DNA of 64,000 nucleotides from assembly GCF_050908995.1 (NCBI RefSeq), contig NC_135126.1:8866001-8930000 (forward strand). Reading direction: 5' to 3'. A program made the position numbers and the translations under genes. The notes under the pieces were generated by a model. It had not been told where the DNA came from and searched no databases. It saw only the letters and a list, made by a program, of their open reading frames with translations. Below, piece after piece: positions 11,316 to 23,584 of the stretch. The DNA is from Andrena cerasifolii (taxonomy: Eukaryota; Arthropoda; Insecta; Hymenoptera; Andrenidae). Each line of letters begins with the position of its first letter. The stretch's first letter is position 1.

Positions 11316-13514
11316 TAATCTTGATCGATCGTTGGGATTCTGGAGAGCGCGCGTCTTTCTCTGAATTAGACAAAAAAAAAAAGAAGAGAAACGCGCGTTG
11401 GCAAGTGTTTTCGGTGATATAGATTTGTGGGGCGCGTATCGTACGTACGCAGCAGTTCCGTATCCACCGGGATTTTGGTCACGTAGAAACCCCGTAACGA
11501 AGTTACCCTAGAAGCTCCTTCTACTGGCGGACCATCGTATAACGTGTCTCGATTCCAAGAGCCCTGTATACTCGAGGGCCCATAGAACCAAACTCAATAT
11601 GGCGGAGTCAATTGGACGTTCCGTACTTTAGGCTTCTCTCTCCCTCGCACACTTTTTCCCCGTTCACCCCCACGGCTTCTGGCTGGAGCGGCCGGGTCCT
11701 CTCTTCCTTTCCTCCTCCTTCCCTCGCCCGCGGGCATAATGGAGGCACAATCGACTTTGAAACACAATCGATAGTTACAGAGACCGGCGAGAGAAAAATT
11801 CATGGCTTCACCTACTCATCGACTTTGAATGGCACACACGGGGGCCACCCCCATGGCTGCGGCAATTCCCTCCGCGCTGTTGTAGCCAACGTCGCGCAGG
11901 GGGGCCGCAGGGCTGCCACCATTTTGCTTTCGATGCGCCACGGGAAGAATGTATTTCCCTAAAACTAACACCCCGTTGCAAATTCGCAAAAAGCGGAGCT
12001 TCGTGAAAACGAACGATCCTCTGGCGCCGATCTCGCGTGTTCCCTAGAATTCGGAGTTAAAAACGCCGATCACCGGGGTGGCATCGCCATGGCGACGAGC
12101 GTAGACGTTATAGGGAACGGTGCTCATTTGTTTGTCATTTCCTCGCGGCGACTCGCGGAAACAAAGGACGAGGCACAAAGCACGAAACAAAAAGCAATCC
12201 GGCAGCGACGGGCGAGCAGGCGCGAGAACGGTGGGGGTGGCTTGATGGGGGCACCCTTGTTGTTGCCTCTGCGAAGGACAGAGGGATGAGGCGGCGGCTC
12301 GCGCGGGAGGCGGAGGAAAAAGAGGAGTGAAATTCCGGGAATTACCTGTTCGGAAGAGAGCATTTCGTCGTCATTTTTATTTCATTTCCGAGGAAAACTC
12401 TGGCCGAGAGCGACGGGACATCATCCGGCGGCGGATCCTCGCCGCGCCGATCATCGCGACCGCCTCTGCTCCTCGGGAGATTGAGGAAATGTCATGGACC
12501 GTGCATTTATCGGATCTCGTGACACTCTGATAGATTTCTATCTAAATTCAAAAGCCGCAATAAGAGGGATCCTCCATTCGGCGATTCCTCCCCCCGGCGA
12601 GCAGTTGCTCCGCTCCTTCGTGCGCCAAGAGGCGAAACTGGATTTTCTTTCGCAGCTCCTCGAGACCTGCCAGCGGTGTGCTCCGCGACGGCAACGGGCA
12701 GCCGGTGATTTCGAAGCGCGCCGTGCAATTTAACGGTAACGATCGCGCTGTATTATAACGCGGTGATCTGCAATCGGCGGGCACCGACAATGGCGATAAT
12801 GTCTGTCGCTAGGAACGAAGGTATCCTCGAAGGAGGAACGTCAATAATGACCTCGGCTGTCCGCCGTCTCGTTAGCAACGATGACTCTTCCACTTTTCGG
12901 ACGCGAGGCGAACGCTGCTGCCTCCTTTCCGTCTCACGGTAGCCGAGGGTCGATTACACGTACAGTGGATATAAATAAACCCCCGTAGAAATTAGTTTAC
13001 GGAACGTTTCCTCCTGCAGCCGCTCCGGATTAGCCTGCCCGCTTCTTCTCGCCACTGGCAGCCACGGTTTTCAACAGACGCTTATGCAACGATTTAAACT
13101 TCAATTATAATTCGCGTTTCTTCGATCCGGCTGAAAGGGATTCCATTCTAACGCGGCCATTAAGCGATTATTCTTTCACGTCTACTTCGCAAGCGTTTGC
13201 CATTCGAGCTCCACCGACTCATGTTCCTTTCTCATCCATGGAAACTCTGCTGGAGGGAAGAGTTATTTATCCCTAACTGACGGCGAAGTTCTTGGTTTCA
13301 CGCGCGTTTCATTAAAACAGAGATTTCTTCTGCTAGTTGATGTCTGTCCATTACGCTTCTCGTGAAATTCTTACCCGTTGAATAGTTTCCTAAGGCCCAG
13401 GGGAGGTTTCCCTGGGGAAGACGCGAACGGGCATACGTATTCTCCATTTTAAAGGAGAAAGCTCCCGTCACGCGATTCTCCTTGCTTCGTTTAATACGAA
13501 TAATAAATGTGATC
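11316..13514. other. CpG-rich intergenic DNA, no gene recognised
   Basis: GC-rich sequence lies directly beyond the AT-rich element on its left, with frequent CGCG and polypyrimidine tracts. Open frames overlap on both strands with Arg/Pro/Ser-rich composition and no recognisable domain. No RNA gene was seen. Confidence 0.5.
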
Positions 13515-13523
13515 GCAAGTTAG

Positions 13524-14602
13524 CTAGAGGTCGTGGCTTTTCGCGTGTATTTAAATACACGTGTACACGTGTCCCGTGTAACGTGTATCAAGGAATTAAA
13601 AGGCCGTGCTCTTAATACACGTGTAGGTACACGGATTATAAGTACACGTGTACTTCTGTTCACGGATACCCGTGTAGTATTTCTATTATACGTGTGCACG
13701 TGTATTTAAATTGCTTCATCACGATTAATTTTGCGATTGCTTAGTTTGTATATCTCTTTTGTCTATTTAGCATTGCACGAATGGTCTCACAGATCTAAAT
13801 ATGAGACACTGCAGTCTGCACGCACGCAAATACTTACATACATCCATCGCATCACACTGAAAGATGCCCGCGGTCCTGAGTTCGACGCCATCGATAGTTA
13901 GCGACGTGACAACAAAGTATGTACATATTTCTAATTAGTCGATTGTACGAGGCGGTATTTGACGACCATGCTATTTCTCTGCACAACTATACCTACGCGT
14001 ATATTAATTATTAAATAATTATTCGATTTGTGTAATTTTCGACGTGTGAATATCTGAGTAGGTATCTAAATATATTGGCCCGCTTTTGCGAAAACAAACT
14101 AATCTTCAGGTTACGGGTAACAACAATCAACGCATAATAAAATTTCATAATAAAATTGAATCTATTAATTTTCTATTTTGGTACAAGAAAACTAAAGTAT
14201 CGACATTTTCAGGTAATAAAGTAAAAAAATTAAATTATTTTAATAAAATAAAATTTCAGTGTGATGCGATGGAGGTGTGTAAGCATTTGCGTGCGGGCAG
14301 ACTGCAGAGTCTCATATTTAGATCTGTGAGACCATTCGTGCAATGCTAAACAGACAAAAGAGATATACAAACTAAGCAATCGCAAAATTAATCGTGACAA
14401 ACCAACTTAAATATAAGTGCACACGTGTAATAGAAATACACGGATATCCGTGAACAGAACTACACGGATATCCGTGAACAGAACTACACGGGTATCCGTG
14501 AACAGAAATACACGGGTATCCGTGTATTAAAAATTACACGGATTGAAGTTCGGATACGTTTACTACACGTGTATGTAAATACACGTGAAATAGGGACCTC
14601 TA
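13524..14602. mobile_element. Large foldback element, 1079 bp, with about 9-bp flanking direct repeats
   Basis: Outer ends TAGAGGTC (13524-13531) and GACCTCTA (14595-14602) are inverted, followed inward by CGTGTATTTAAATACACGTGT and its counterpart. A second pair of long arms lies at 13719-13840 and 14276-14397, almost perfectly complementary over about 120 bases. The flanks are CAAGTTAGC (13515-13523) and CAAGTTACC (14603-14611), identical at 8 of 9 positions. Nine-base duplications are typical of Mutator-like elements and eight-base ones of hAT. No transposase frame is present. The sub-terminal zones are rich in ACACGTG words and contain a 24-bp tandem repeat. Confidence 0.78.
14437..14526. 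repeat. 24-bp tandem repeat, about 3.7 units, each internally palindromic
   Basis: Units start at 14437, 14461, 14485 and 14509. Each contains the palindromic core ACACGG[AG]TATCCGTG followed by AACAGAA. Single diverged copies of the core also lie in the opposite arm of the host foldback element near 13650-13680, so the array expanded in one arm only. Confidence 0.85.
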
Positions 14603-14611
14603 CAAGTTACC

Positions 14612-16838
14612 GTTCCGCGCGAATTTTGAGGGCCGCCGCAGTGACGCGACGCGTCAGGAGTGACAGTCCTGCTTTAATCAGGCGCGTCATTCCCCATTAT
14701 TCAGCTGGGGTAGCACGGCCGCGCTGAAGTCGAAATTCCGTAGTAATTACGCGGATTCGCAGGGAGAAGTTACTCGCGCCGTTTACCGATGCTTTCCAGC
14801 CGCGATACTAAGTAATTAACGAGCACATTATCCAGGGTACACTCGGCGTCGCAGCCCCTATAATACTCCCTCGCTGCCTCCCTCTTCGGACAAGCGAGCG
14901 GCAGACCCATTGACTTCGTTCATTGATTTTACGTCAATCTGCAGAGAGCACCCTTGTGGGGTCTCCGTGATGCATTTACCATACGCGATAAGAGCGGAGG
15001 TTGGTAGGGGGCGGTTGCGCGCGGGGGGGAGTGGAGGCAGCTCGACACACCCCGTGAAAGGGAAATAGAATAGAAATGACCCCCCGCGGGAGTCGCATTA
15101 GGGACACATGGCCAGGCGACAAAGCCCGATTTTCTGACAACCCTCCAGGATCTTAGGCATGTATACGGTTACATAACGTTACGTGCTCGTCACCCTCCCG
15201 GATCGTAGGGGCTGGAACGAGGGTTGGAATATACACGCGCACCACCCCTCGGGGGCGCCATTTTGTACGCGCCGGATGAACCCCGGACGGACATTTTTCT
15301 ATTCAGGATTTCGACCCTCGTGGCCACCGGTGTGGATTTTATCGGAGTCAAGAACACTCGAGACACTTCGGATTGCGCTCAGGCGCTAACCGCCGTTACG
15401 TTCGTTGCATCCCGATAAAATCCACGGAATCTCGAGTGCCCTCGATCTCCTCTACGCGGGAACTGTGCCAGTTCGCGGAGCTAGAACGCGTCAAAGACGC
15501 TCGGCTCTCCGCACCCTCGCGCTGACCAGGGTTAGCTAGAATCCAGGCGACCCTGGCCGTCGTTCCGGAATTCTCCAGGATCGTTCCGAGGGATCCGCTT
15601 TCACGGCCCGGCGTGTCGAGGCGACGGGATTGATCGCGGCAAATGGACTCGACGAGGCGCGCCGTGTAAACCGGAAGATTTGTCGATCCATATCGAGGCT
15701 CTATGGACACCTGTTGTGTCGCCCAAAGGATAGTTTTAGTTTCGCGTTATCGCGCCCGGTTGAGTGAGTTCTCGTGTAAACTCCACGTATCAGGGCTCGG
15801 CCGAGGCTGGCCGCGGGGCGAGGGGCGGACAAAGGTTAATTTGGTACGAGCTGTAATCCGTCTCATCCGTCGGATGGAGCAGCAGAAAACCCCAGGACGG
15901 ATGACAGGAGCCCGGATTAGTGGCTTGTTCCGTCAAGGATTATATCGAGCGCGAAAAATAAAACAGAAGATTAATCGACATTTCCACTCTCGCGGGCTGC
16001 CACGTACTTTTAATGAAGTCACCCCGCGACCGTCGCGTCCTGTAAAACGCGGGGGAGTCGCGTCGGTGTTTAGCGACTGGGAAAGACAAGGAGCTACTCA
16101 CACCCCCGCGCCCTGGAAATTATCGCGTGTAACTTGGTGCGTCGACGACTCTCCTCGCCTTACGTTAGAACGAAGACGCTTACCGTAGAAGATTGAACGA
16201 GCCACCGTAGAGTTTAAATGGACTGGACGATCGCGATGAAACGAGACCAATTCAGGCTCCTGGAGAATTTTATTGTCGAGCCAGCACGTGGCCGAATTAT
16301 CCGCGGAAAAAATACACTTTTGTAGGACGCTATCGCGCCCGGGGAAGACGGCCACCTAAAGTATGAAATTTGGAAAATGGCCGTCTTCCGGCGGACTTCA
16401 ATTAACGAGGTACAGTTGCCAGCGGCGTCGACGCCGCCGCCTCCTCCTCGATTTGCCTCGCCACGGGGTGGAAACGTGCCCTGGATCGCGATGTTACCAT
16501 TGTTCGTCACCGGTAACATTACGATACGCGCGGTAACCGTTGCCGGGGCTGGGAAGTCGAGCAGCCCCGGCGTGTTCGTCTCTCGTCGTTAATATAATGG
16601 CGAAAATGGTGAAACGGTCCGACATCACGTAGAGGTAATTCGGCACGCGTACACTCGTCTATCAAATTGATTTCCACACTCTGCGTCCTTACAGGCACGT
16701 TTATTTCGTCACGTTTGCCGGACGCCGGGCAATGCAGCCTCCCTGGCAAATAACAGAGTGGAATTCACGGGGAATTTCTTGCTTCTTTTACCTCGGTTAT
16801 TATTCCTGAGAAACATAGTTTATCCCAGACACCTTAAG
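14612..16838. other. CpG-rich intergenic DNA with two small hairpins, no gene recognised
   Basis: No exon was recognised. Two inverted repeats stand out. GTGGATTTTATCGG at 15331-15344 pairs with CCGATAAAATCCAC at 15410-15423 across a 65-base loop. GGAAGACGGCCA near 16345-16356 pairs with TGGCCGTCTTCC near 16379-16390 across a 22-base loop. The second has a pre-miRNA-like size but no recognised mature microRNA. A GCCATTTTG word lies at 15257-15265. Confidence 0.5.
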
Positions 16839-16839
16839 G

Positions 16840-17566
16840 GGTCATTCTACTCTGATCGGCCGAGAAATGGAGCTATTTTTAAAGATTTTTTTCTCAATAA
16901 ATACAACATGTAATGAAATAAATCTTTTTGGAATTTATTCAGCTACTTCTATGTTATACAAATAAAAATTAAAAAGACTTTTTTTAATTTGTTTTAAATG
17001 TTTTTTTTATAGCGTCAACGTGACACCTACAAAATAGGGGTATGTTTGTGGCGTAAGAGATTTCTCGGCTCAGGCTTTTCTGAACCAAAAAATTCGAAAC
17101 GATTCTTAATCTATATGAGTGTCGCCATCGCCTGTAGTTCAATTAAAAGTTTTTGTCGAAAAATAACCGAGATTTTTCTCGGGAACATTCGAGAAAACAT
17201 CACTTTGGGGAACATTTTCTTTTAGACCGGCGCCATTTTGTTATTTCTCAACAAAAATTGTTAATTGAGCTACGAGCTATAGCGACACTCATACGGATTA
17301 AGAATCCTTTCGAATTTTTTGGTTCAGATAAGCCTGAGCCGGGAAATCACCTACGCCACGAACATGCCTGTTTTTTGCAGGTGTCGCGTTGACGCTATAA
17401 AAAAAAACATTTGAAACACATTAAAAGAAATCTTTTAATTTTTTTTGTATAATATAAGAGTAGCTTAATAAATTCCAAAAAGATTGGTTTCATTATATGT
17501 TGTATTTACTGAGAAACAAATTTTTAAAAGTAGCTTCATTTTTCGGCCGATCAAAGTAGAATGACC
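16840..17566. mobile_element. Near-complete palindrome (foldback MITE), family copy 1
   Basis: The left end GGTCATTCTACTCTGATCGG is mirrored at the right by CCGATCAAAGTAGAATGACC. Complementarity continues inward for about 290 bases per arm: AGCGTCAACGTGACACC near 17012 against GGTGTCGCGTTGACGCT near 17382, and GCTCAGGCTTTTCTGAACC near 17074 against GGTTCAGATAAGCCTGAGC near 17321. The spacer is about 150 bases. The left end is preceded by TTAAGG (16834-16839). The nearest right-hand TTAA is at 17667-17670, so the true boundary may lie further right. It is AT-rich and non-coding. Confidence 0.8.
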
Positions 17567-20500
17567 AAACAGCCTGTCAAACCTCAAACTAATTTGTCGA
17601 GCCGTTTTTGTACAAAAAATTCATACAGAATTACCTATTTCTCGGTCCAACAAGGCGCAACCCCCCTTAAAAATTTGTATTTCTCGCTGATAGAGCCAAG
17701 ATAGGAGAACCTCGGATGGGGAGTTTTAGCTCCCGAAACTCGTTTCTAAGTGTCCGCTAAGATGTACTTTGGGAAGTTATTTTAGATGGGTCTCAACGAT
17801 TTAAGGTAAATTCGTGGCTATTTACACAGGCCACCTTAGCGTCGAGAATCGCCGAGCAGATCGCAGATAACGCGTGCTGCTCTCGGATACTCTTGACTTT
17901 TGGAAATGATTAACAGAGCAGGAGACGGTAGCCAGAAGGACTTTGGACAGGACGTGACCAGACAGTTTTAGAACGGCCGAAAACGAAGATGAAGAAGCAT
18001 AAGCCCACGGCCGTCGCGCACCGCTACGGCGCCCTGGTTCTTCCTAATTGACCCGCGTTAGGAGTCAATTGGTAAGCCAAATTATAGGTCTCAAGAGGGA
18101 ATAACGATTATCGGCGGAATAAGAAGAAGACTGTAAACAAACAGTAATGAATTTCGCTTTCTGGTAAGTGGGGGACGTTAGGAAGGAAATTTTCTCGTCT
18201 CACTGCACCTACCAAACCATGCAGAAGTGGAGATACGAATCTAAAAAGAAATATTCACCCGTTTAAGAAAGTCTTTGATTACACGCTGGAATTATTTGGC
18301 GGAGTAAATCAGAGCCGTGGGTGTTTGAAAGCCGTGAAACGGGGGGCATTTAGCGGAAGATGTGAATCTTATCTGGCGATCATAGTCGCGGTGGGGCAGA
18401 CTCGAGCTGGTGGTTTAATTTATGTGACGGCGGGTGGAGCGATAATAACGAGCACGGGCGCTCGTGGACGGCGGCGATGACGATGATAATAATAACGGCG
18501 GGTAGTGGCAGTAATAAAGCCCGGGGGAGGGTTACTCGTCGCGAGTATTCGAATCCGAGCGTGCGGTATTCGAAAGGGTCTACTTAGCATTCGGTGTCAC
18601 GTAGAGCCCACGGTTTAATACATCAAAAACTCCGGGATCCGTCGCCACCCTCCCGGTCCTCCTTACCCGTCGCGACACCCCCGGAGGGGGGTTTCGCCGT
18701 ATTCATTTGTTCCAGGGACTTGCAACCCTCTCGAGGACGGTGCGTGCCTTTTGTTTTGGCCGACACGGGCTCTGATTGGATCGTTCGCCAGGCTCTGCCG
18801 GCCATGGCAGCCTTTTCCCGGACTAGGGTTATCGGGCCAATAGCCTCCTCGAGGGCGTTCCTGGGCGGGGATTCAAACGCGTCCTACATCTGTCGCTGTT
18901 GTCATCATTATTATTATTATCATCGTGGCTCCGTTCGATGTATACCTTTATGAGTTTCCGGCTGTACCCGCACCGATGGTAAGACTGCTTCGCCTGCGTT
19001 CTTCCCCGTTGCTCTGCCAGATGGCGCCGACAGCACGTCTCGCCGCGCGCTATTGGTGGCGTATCTGTTTCGATAATTATCATTCGTGGATTATTTGTTA
19101 ACGAATTTAATGCGAGGTCTGAATTCATTTTTAGAATCAAATTAGGCGGTAGGAAGTTCTAGGTAGTACAGAGGCGTCAAGTGATATGAAATGTTACCAT
19201 TAAAACATCGTTTCCATTAATTAACCTCTCCAGTTAATATGTACATATCTTCTATAATAGTTACGTGCGTTTTTAAAGTACCACTGTCCTCGACGTTTCT
19301 CACTAGAATCTCTTAAAACTCTATAATTTCAATATTCTAAAAGTGCAAATCCTCGATGAAGCAAAAGTATCGTGTCTCACGTGAGATTTTAATGTCCACT
19401 ATTATGATTCTTCTGTTTCCGTTACTTACGTTTTGTTGTCACTGACATTTTTCTCTCGTGATAGAAAACTCGCAGGTAAAATCTCATCGTGGATTAGCGC
19501 CTTACAAGCCGTACGAATTTGTCATAAATAGATTACATGTAAATGATCCACTAGAGTTTCCATGGAAACGTAACAAAGCACGCACTTCGCCATCTATGTA
19601 TCTCATGCTCGTTAGCGTGGCAGTGCGCGGGACGTGATTCTTTGAACGTGAGTTAGTCTGTCATTTCGTTCGTTATAATTAGTGAAGAACTCGGCGAATC
19701 GTGCGACTTCTTCGATAATATTGCTCAGAAGTATCACGCGAACAGTTTGATGTGGGACAGTGGTCGCGAAGCGTCTAAACAGCCGCGAAACCTCGATCGT
19801 TGTCGTTGGTGGTGATCGGTGGACCGTTAGGCGAGCTGTTAGCAAGGTGATTTTCTAAAAAGTCGAGGGGGGACGCGGGTCGACGGACGCCGGTTAATCG
19901 GTTTCGGGGTATTCGCCACGGATCGTTTAATGGCATCTAATTTGTCGTCGCCGGAGCGTTCGTCGGGCTCGCTGCATCGTAATTCATCGACGTCGAAGCT
20001 TCGAGGCTGCCTGTTGATCCCGGCTGTGGGTGCCGAGCTGCGTTCTTAGCGGGTAAGTGAATTTCGCATACGTTGCTTCGGTGGTGGCGATGCATGCCGC
20101 GATAGAAAGCACAGCCGATGAACTTCGGCACGATTCATCCTGCCATGGGTCAGAGGTTTTAATATCCTGTGCCGGACACCCACGTGGCAGCGATAATTCG
20201 AATTAATAAGCGCAAATTGGCGTGCCGCGGCTAATAATAAGCACATTTCGGTGGCAGCTCGCTGTTTAAGCACAGGAATATTTTAACCTCGGCGAAATGG
20301 ATTCTCGGAACGTATCGGAACGGGTGCGATCGTGACGGACAGCATCCGTGGTCCTCGGAATTGCTCGTTCGGAATTTAATACCGTCGGCTCGGCCATCTT
20401 GGAATCGAGCATGCTACGCGTTGATTTCGCTTCGGGATTACTTTCGACTACGTATAATTACATCGATATGTACGCCGATTACGTATATATATATATCAGG

Positions 20501-21889
20501 GTAAATTCGTTACTGTATGCATGAGAAGTTCTGTTTCGCAGCCAGTGACGGGTCAAACATTTAAGAGGCCCCGAGCTTTTTACAATGTTTCTTTTTAAAC
20601 CCGTTAAATCGGAATACACTTTTCGATGCACGCGCCATCTATTATTTTTTTAACATTTTGTAGTACTAAATGGAACACAATGGCGACTAGACTTTCACTC
20701 ACAGTAGGCTCATAATCTAACTTATCGACTATCAAAACGTAAACACAGTAAAAAATCCAGTCTTCTTTAGATTTCTCGAAACCTCAGTCGCCAGCACCTG
20801 CTGTTCAGAATATCATACTCTACCGCGTGAAATGTACCGTGCACGTAAAGATGGCGACACAGATACGTAAAATTTTCTTTTCAGCTTCCATCGAGTCCCT
20901 GACATTTCGTAAAACCTTGCATTAGTAGTAACCCGCTAATATTCATCGGCGTGCAAGCAGATCCAAAATGGAAACGCGTCCCATCCCCCCCCCCCTCTCT
21001 TTCCCGTGAATCGATACATTTTCGTCTCCCTCGGAGAGTGCCAATATTTTAAACAACGGCCCGTTAATTGCCCGGAAGCTTGGCGCCCCGAGTGTATTGC
21101 CCGGCATTGTGCGCCGCTGAAAAAGAGCGCGCCGCGTGGCCGAGCCGGAATTAATATTTTCCATTTTCGCTGTCGTGCAATCTTCCGTTTCGGCGGCGGC
21201 CGAGAGCGTTCCCGTATTTTCGCGCGTCGACGGGGACGGATATACGCGCGCACGTTCAACGACGGGGGAAATAACAGAGGGAGAAATGTCCACTTGCGCG
21301 CACGGGAGTAGCGGGATGCGGGCGGGTTTTATACTTTTGTATCCCATGGCGCGGAGCCGCTGGCAAATGACACTCATTTGGCACCGATAGGGATCGTTTG
21401 ACATTCTTCGCAAAAAGCGCGAGGCTTAATGACCGAGATGCGCCTACGCGATATCTCGTCATAGATCCGTCAGCGATACCGCGCGGGGCCTGACAATGCG
21501 CCTGGTGGAATTAAAAATGTATTACGCGGGGTGTCGTTCTCGTTCTGTTTAATCGGTCCCTTCGATTCGTTGTAATATGCGATAGGGACATGGGGATGTT
21601 TCACTGGAGGTCTTGATCGCTGGAGACGACGTTGCCTCGCTCACCTTCGTCGAGATGCTGTTGTGTACGTTCAGAGCGTAACGTCGGGACATTTGCAGTG
21701 GTAGTTAATGGAGCGTTGTTTTCAGGGGTATTTGCGAGTTTTAGGATTTTTTTTCTAAATAACTATACAAGATATCTTGATGAAACTTTTTATATTTTAT
21801 TAATCTATGTTTGCACTAGAATTCTGCATTTCTGTATTGTGATAAAAAAGAATTATGTTGTTTTTATGGAGGGCGGAGGAGTACCCACC
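17567..21889. other. Intergenic DNA, no gene recognised
   Basis: Mostly GC-rich sequence with no supported exon. Short simple repeats occur: GATGATAATAATAA near 18480-18495, TCATTATTATTATTATCATC near 18903, and (TA)n near 20485-20497. AT-richer patches at 19150-19480 and 20580-20930 show no terminal repeats that I could find. Confidence 0.5.
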
Positions 21890-21893
21890 TTAA

Positions 21894-22298
21894 GGGGTTA
21901 TTCTACTTTTTGAACCGCCGAAAAATTAAGCTATTTTTAAAGATATTTTTCTGAGTAAACTTAGCTACTCTTATATTATATAAAAAAAATTAAAAACAAT
22001 TTTTGCAATTTGTTTTAATTGTTTTTTTACAGTGTCAATATGGCACTTAAAAAAGAGCTACGTTCACGGCGTAGGTGATTAAGATACAGATTAAGAATAC
22101 CTCTGGAAATTTTTTTTTAGATGCCATATTGACGTTGTAAAAAAACAAATAAAACAAATTGCAAAAATCCTTTTTGATTTTTTTGTATAACATAAGAGTG
22201 GCTTAATAAATACCAAAAATATTTATTTCATTATATGTTGTATTTACTGAGAAAAAATCTTTACAAACAGCTTAACTTTTTGGCCGATCAAAGACCCC
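21894..22298. mobile_element. Foldback MITE, family copy 2 (shorter relative of the 16.8-kb element)
   Basis: The left end TTAA-GGGGTTATTCTACT (TTAA at 21890-21893) and the following AAGCTATTTTTAAAGAT match copy 1. The right end CTTAACTTTTTGGCCGATCA is the inverted counterpart. The inner GTGTCAATATGGCACTT and GATGCCATATTGACG correspond to the CAACGTGACAC region of copy 1. Copy 2 lacks most of the centre of copy 1 and is about 405 bases long. Arms are diverged and there is no coding capacity. Confidence 0.72.
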
Positions 22299-23168
22299 TA
22301 AAAAGATACCTACTTAGGTGTCAGCGCCGTGCAATGTAGCACCTCGTTCAATCATCGGAAATCGAAAAATCAAATGGTTTTTTGCGTATTTCCCATCAAT
22401 ACCGAGCGTACACACATGCAGATCGCATGACCTGCTTTGCTTCTCAACGATATAACTTCGAAAATATTTCAAATTTCTTTATGAAAATTTAGCTGAAAAT
22501 TCTTAAGATGTTGTACTGTCGATTTATATATATAAAGAAAAAGATTTGTTGAAACCTCAACCCCGCAAATAGTCCTTAATCGGATATGAAGAAGCGAATG
22601 AAAGTAAATGCCCCAGTAATGGCTAACTCCATTTCACAACAGTTACGCTCGTTTCGAGCAAAGATTAGCTGCGTCGATATAATCGATCGGGGGATAACGT
22701 TTTCCTCCGAATCGGCGCGGGCATCGAGCGATTCGCCGATTCTCGCAGTCGAAGCTGATGATGCAAGCCGAAGACGATCATTAGCGGGATAATTCGTATG
22801 CTTGCATGGAACGCGTGCCGCGTTAATTATACGTTCGCCGATACCTGCGCTACGCGCCTACTTAAGCCGCGTATTGACCTGTGCATTCGCCTCGAATGTG
22901 CATTCGGCGCGCACCGATTTTTGCTCGAAAAAAAATCACGAGGCACGCATTGTCTACTCGGTACTCGAGATAATAACGCCGTCGATCGCTCCACGGTTTA
23001 TGGTAGCAATAAATCTTGCTGTATATGCTTTCTGGAAATGGTAGCAACGCAAATTCATAAATAGTGACGTTCCGCGGTGTAATTTATGATTGCAATATAC
23101 CTAACTCTTTCTTAAACACTCTCGATGTTCTTATAATCACAAACTGGTCATATGGAGTTATTTTTCAG
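22299..23168. other. Intergenic DNA, no gene recognised
   Basis: A mixed-composition stretch between two transposon copies. No splice-flanked exon or RNA gene was recognised. Overlapping frames on both strands around 22800-23060 do not resemble a known family. Confidence 0.5.
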
Positions 23169-23172
23169 TTAA

Positions 23173-23580
23173 CCCTTCGTTGACACTCTGGGTGTGAGCC
23201 ACCCATAAGCTGATTTTGACGCTCTGTACATTCTATATGCAAAATAAATACCTTTTTTCCAAAGCCGACTTACAAACTATTTTTTCTTCACAAAGTATGA
23301 CCTGAAGAACGACTCTGTGGATTTTTAGCTTCTAATATTGAAGTTTGTAATAGTTACAATTTTTTAAAGATTTTCTTGGTTTTTTCTCTACACATGGTAA
23401 TCCAGAATTTTTCTACAAAAACTGTGAAAGAATTTCAATCAAAAAATTATTGGAATACATTCTAGAGCCCTTGGAATTCGCCCACGATTTTTTTCATACC
23501 CATTGGATTCTTTAGATGAGAATGGCAGTCGTTCAAAAATTGCTCTGTGTGGCTCACAACCCAGGTGTGTCAACGAAGGT
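23173..23580. mobile_element. piggyBac-like MITE with TTAA flanks, 408 bp
   Basis: Terminal inverted repeats are CCCTTCGTTGACACTCTGGG at 23173 and, inverted, ACCTTCGTTGACACACCTGG ending at 23580. TGTGAGCCAC continues the match in both arms. Both ends abut TTAA (23169-23172 and 23581-23584), the hallmark target of piggyBac-type transposition. The interior is AT-rich without an ORF. A related fragment, CGTGACCACGAAGGTTTAA, lies just outside near 23678. Confidence 0.8.
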
Positions 23581-23584
23581 TTAA

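Noticed and set aside
14086..14349. 87-residue plus-strand frame
   Set aside because: It lies inside the foldback element and runs into its right arm; Lys/Asn-rich composition reflects AT-rich DNA.
20943..21413. 156-residue minus-strand frame
   Set aside because: Overlapping frames on both strands and no recognisable domain or splice structure.
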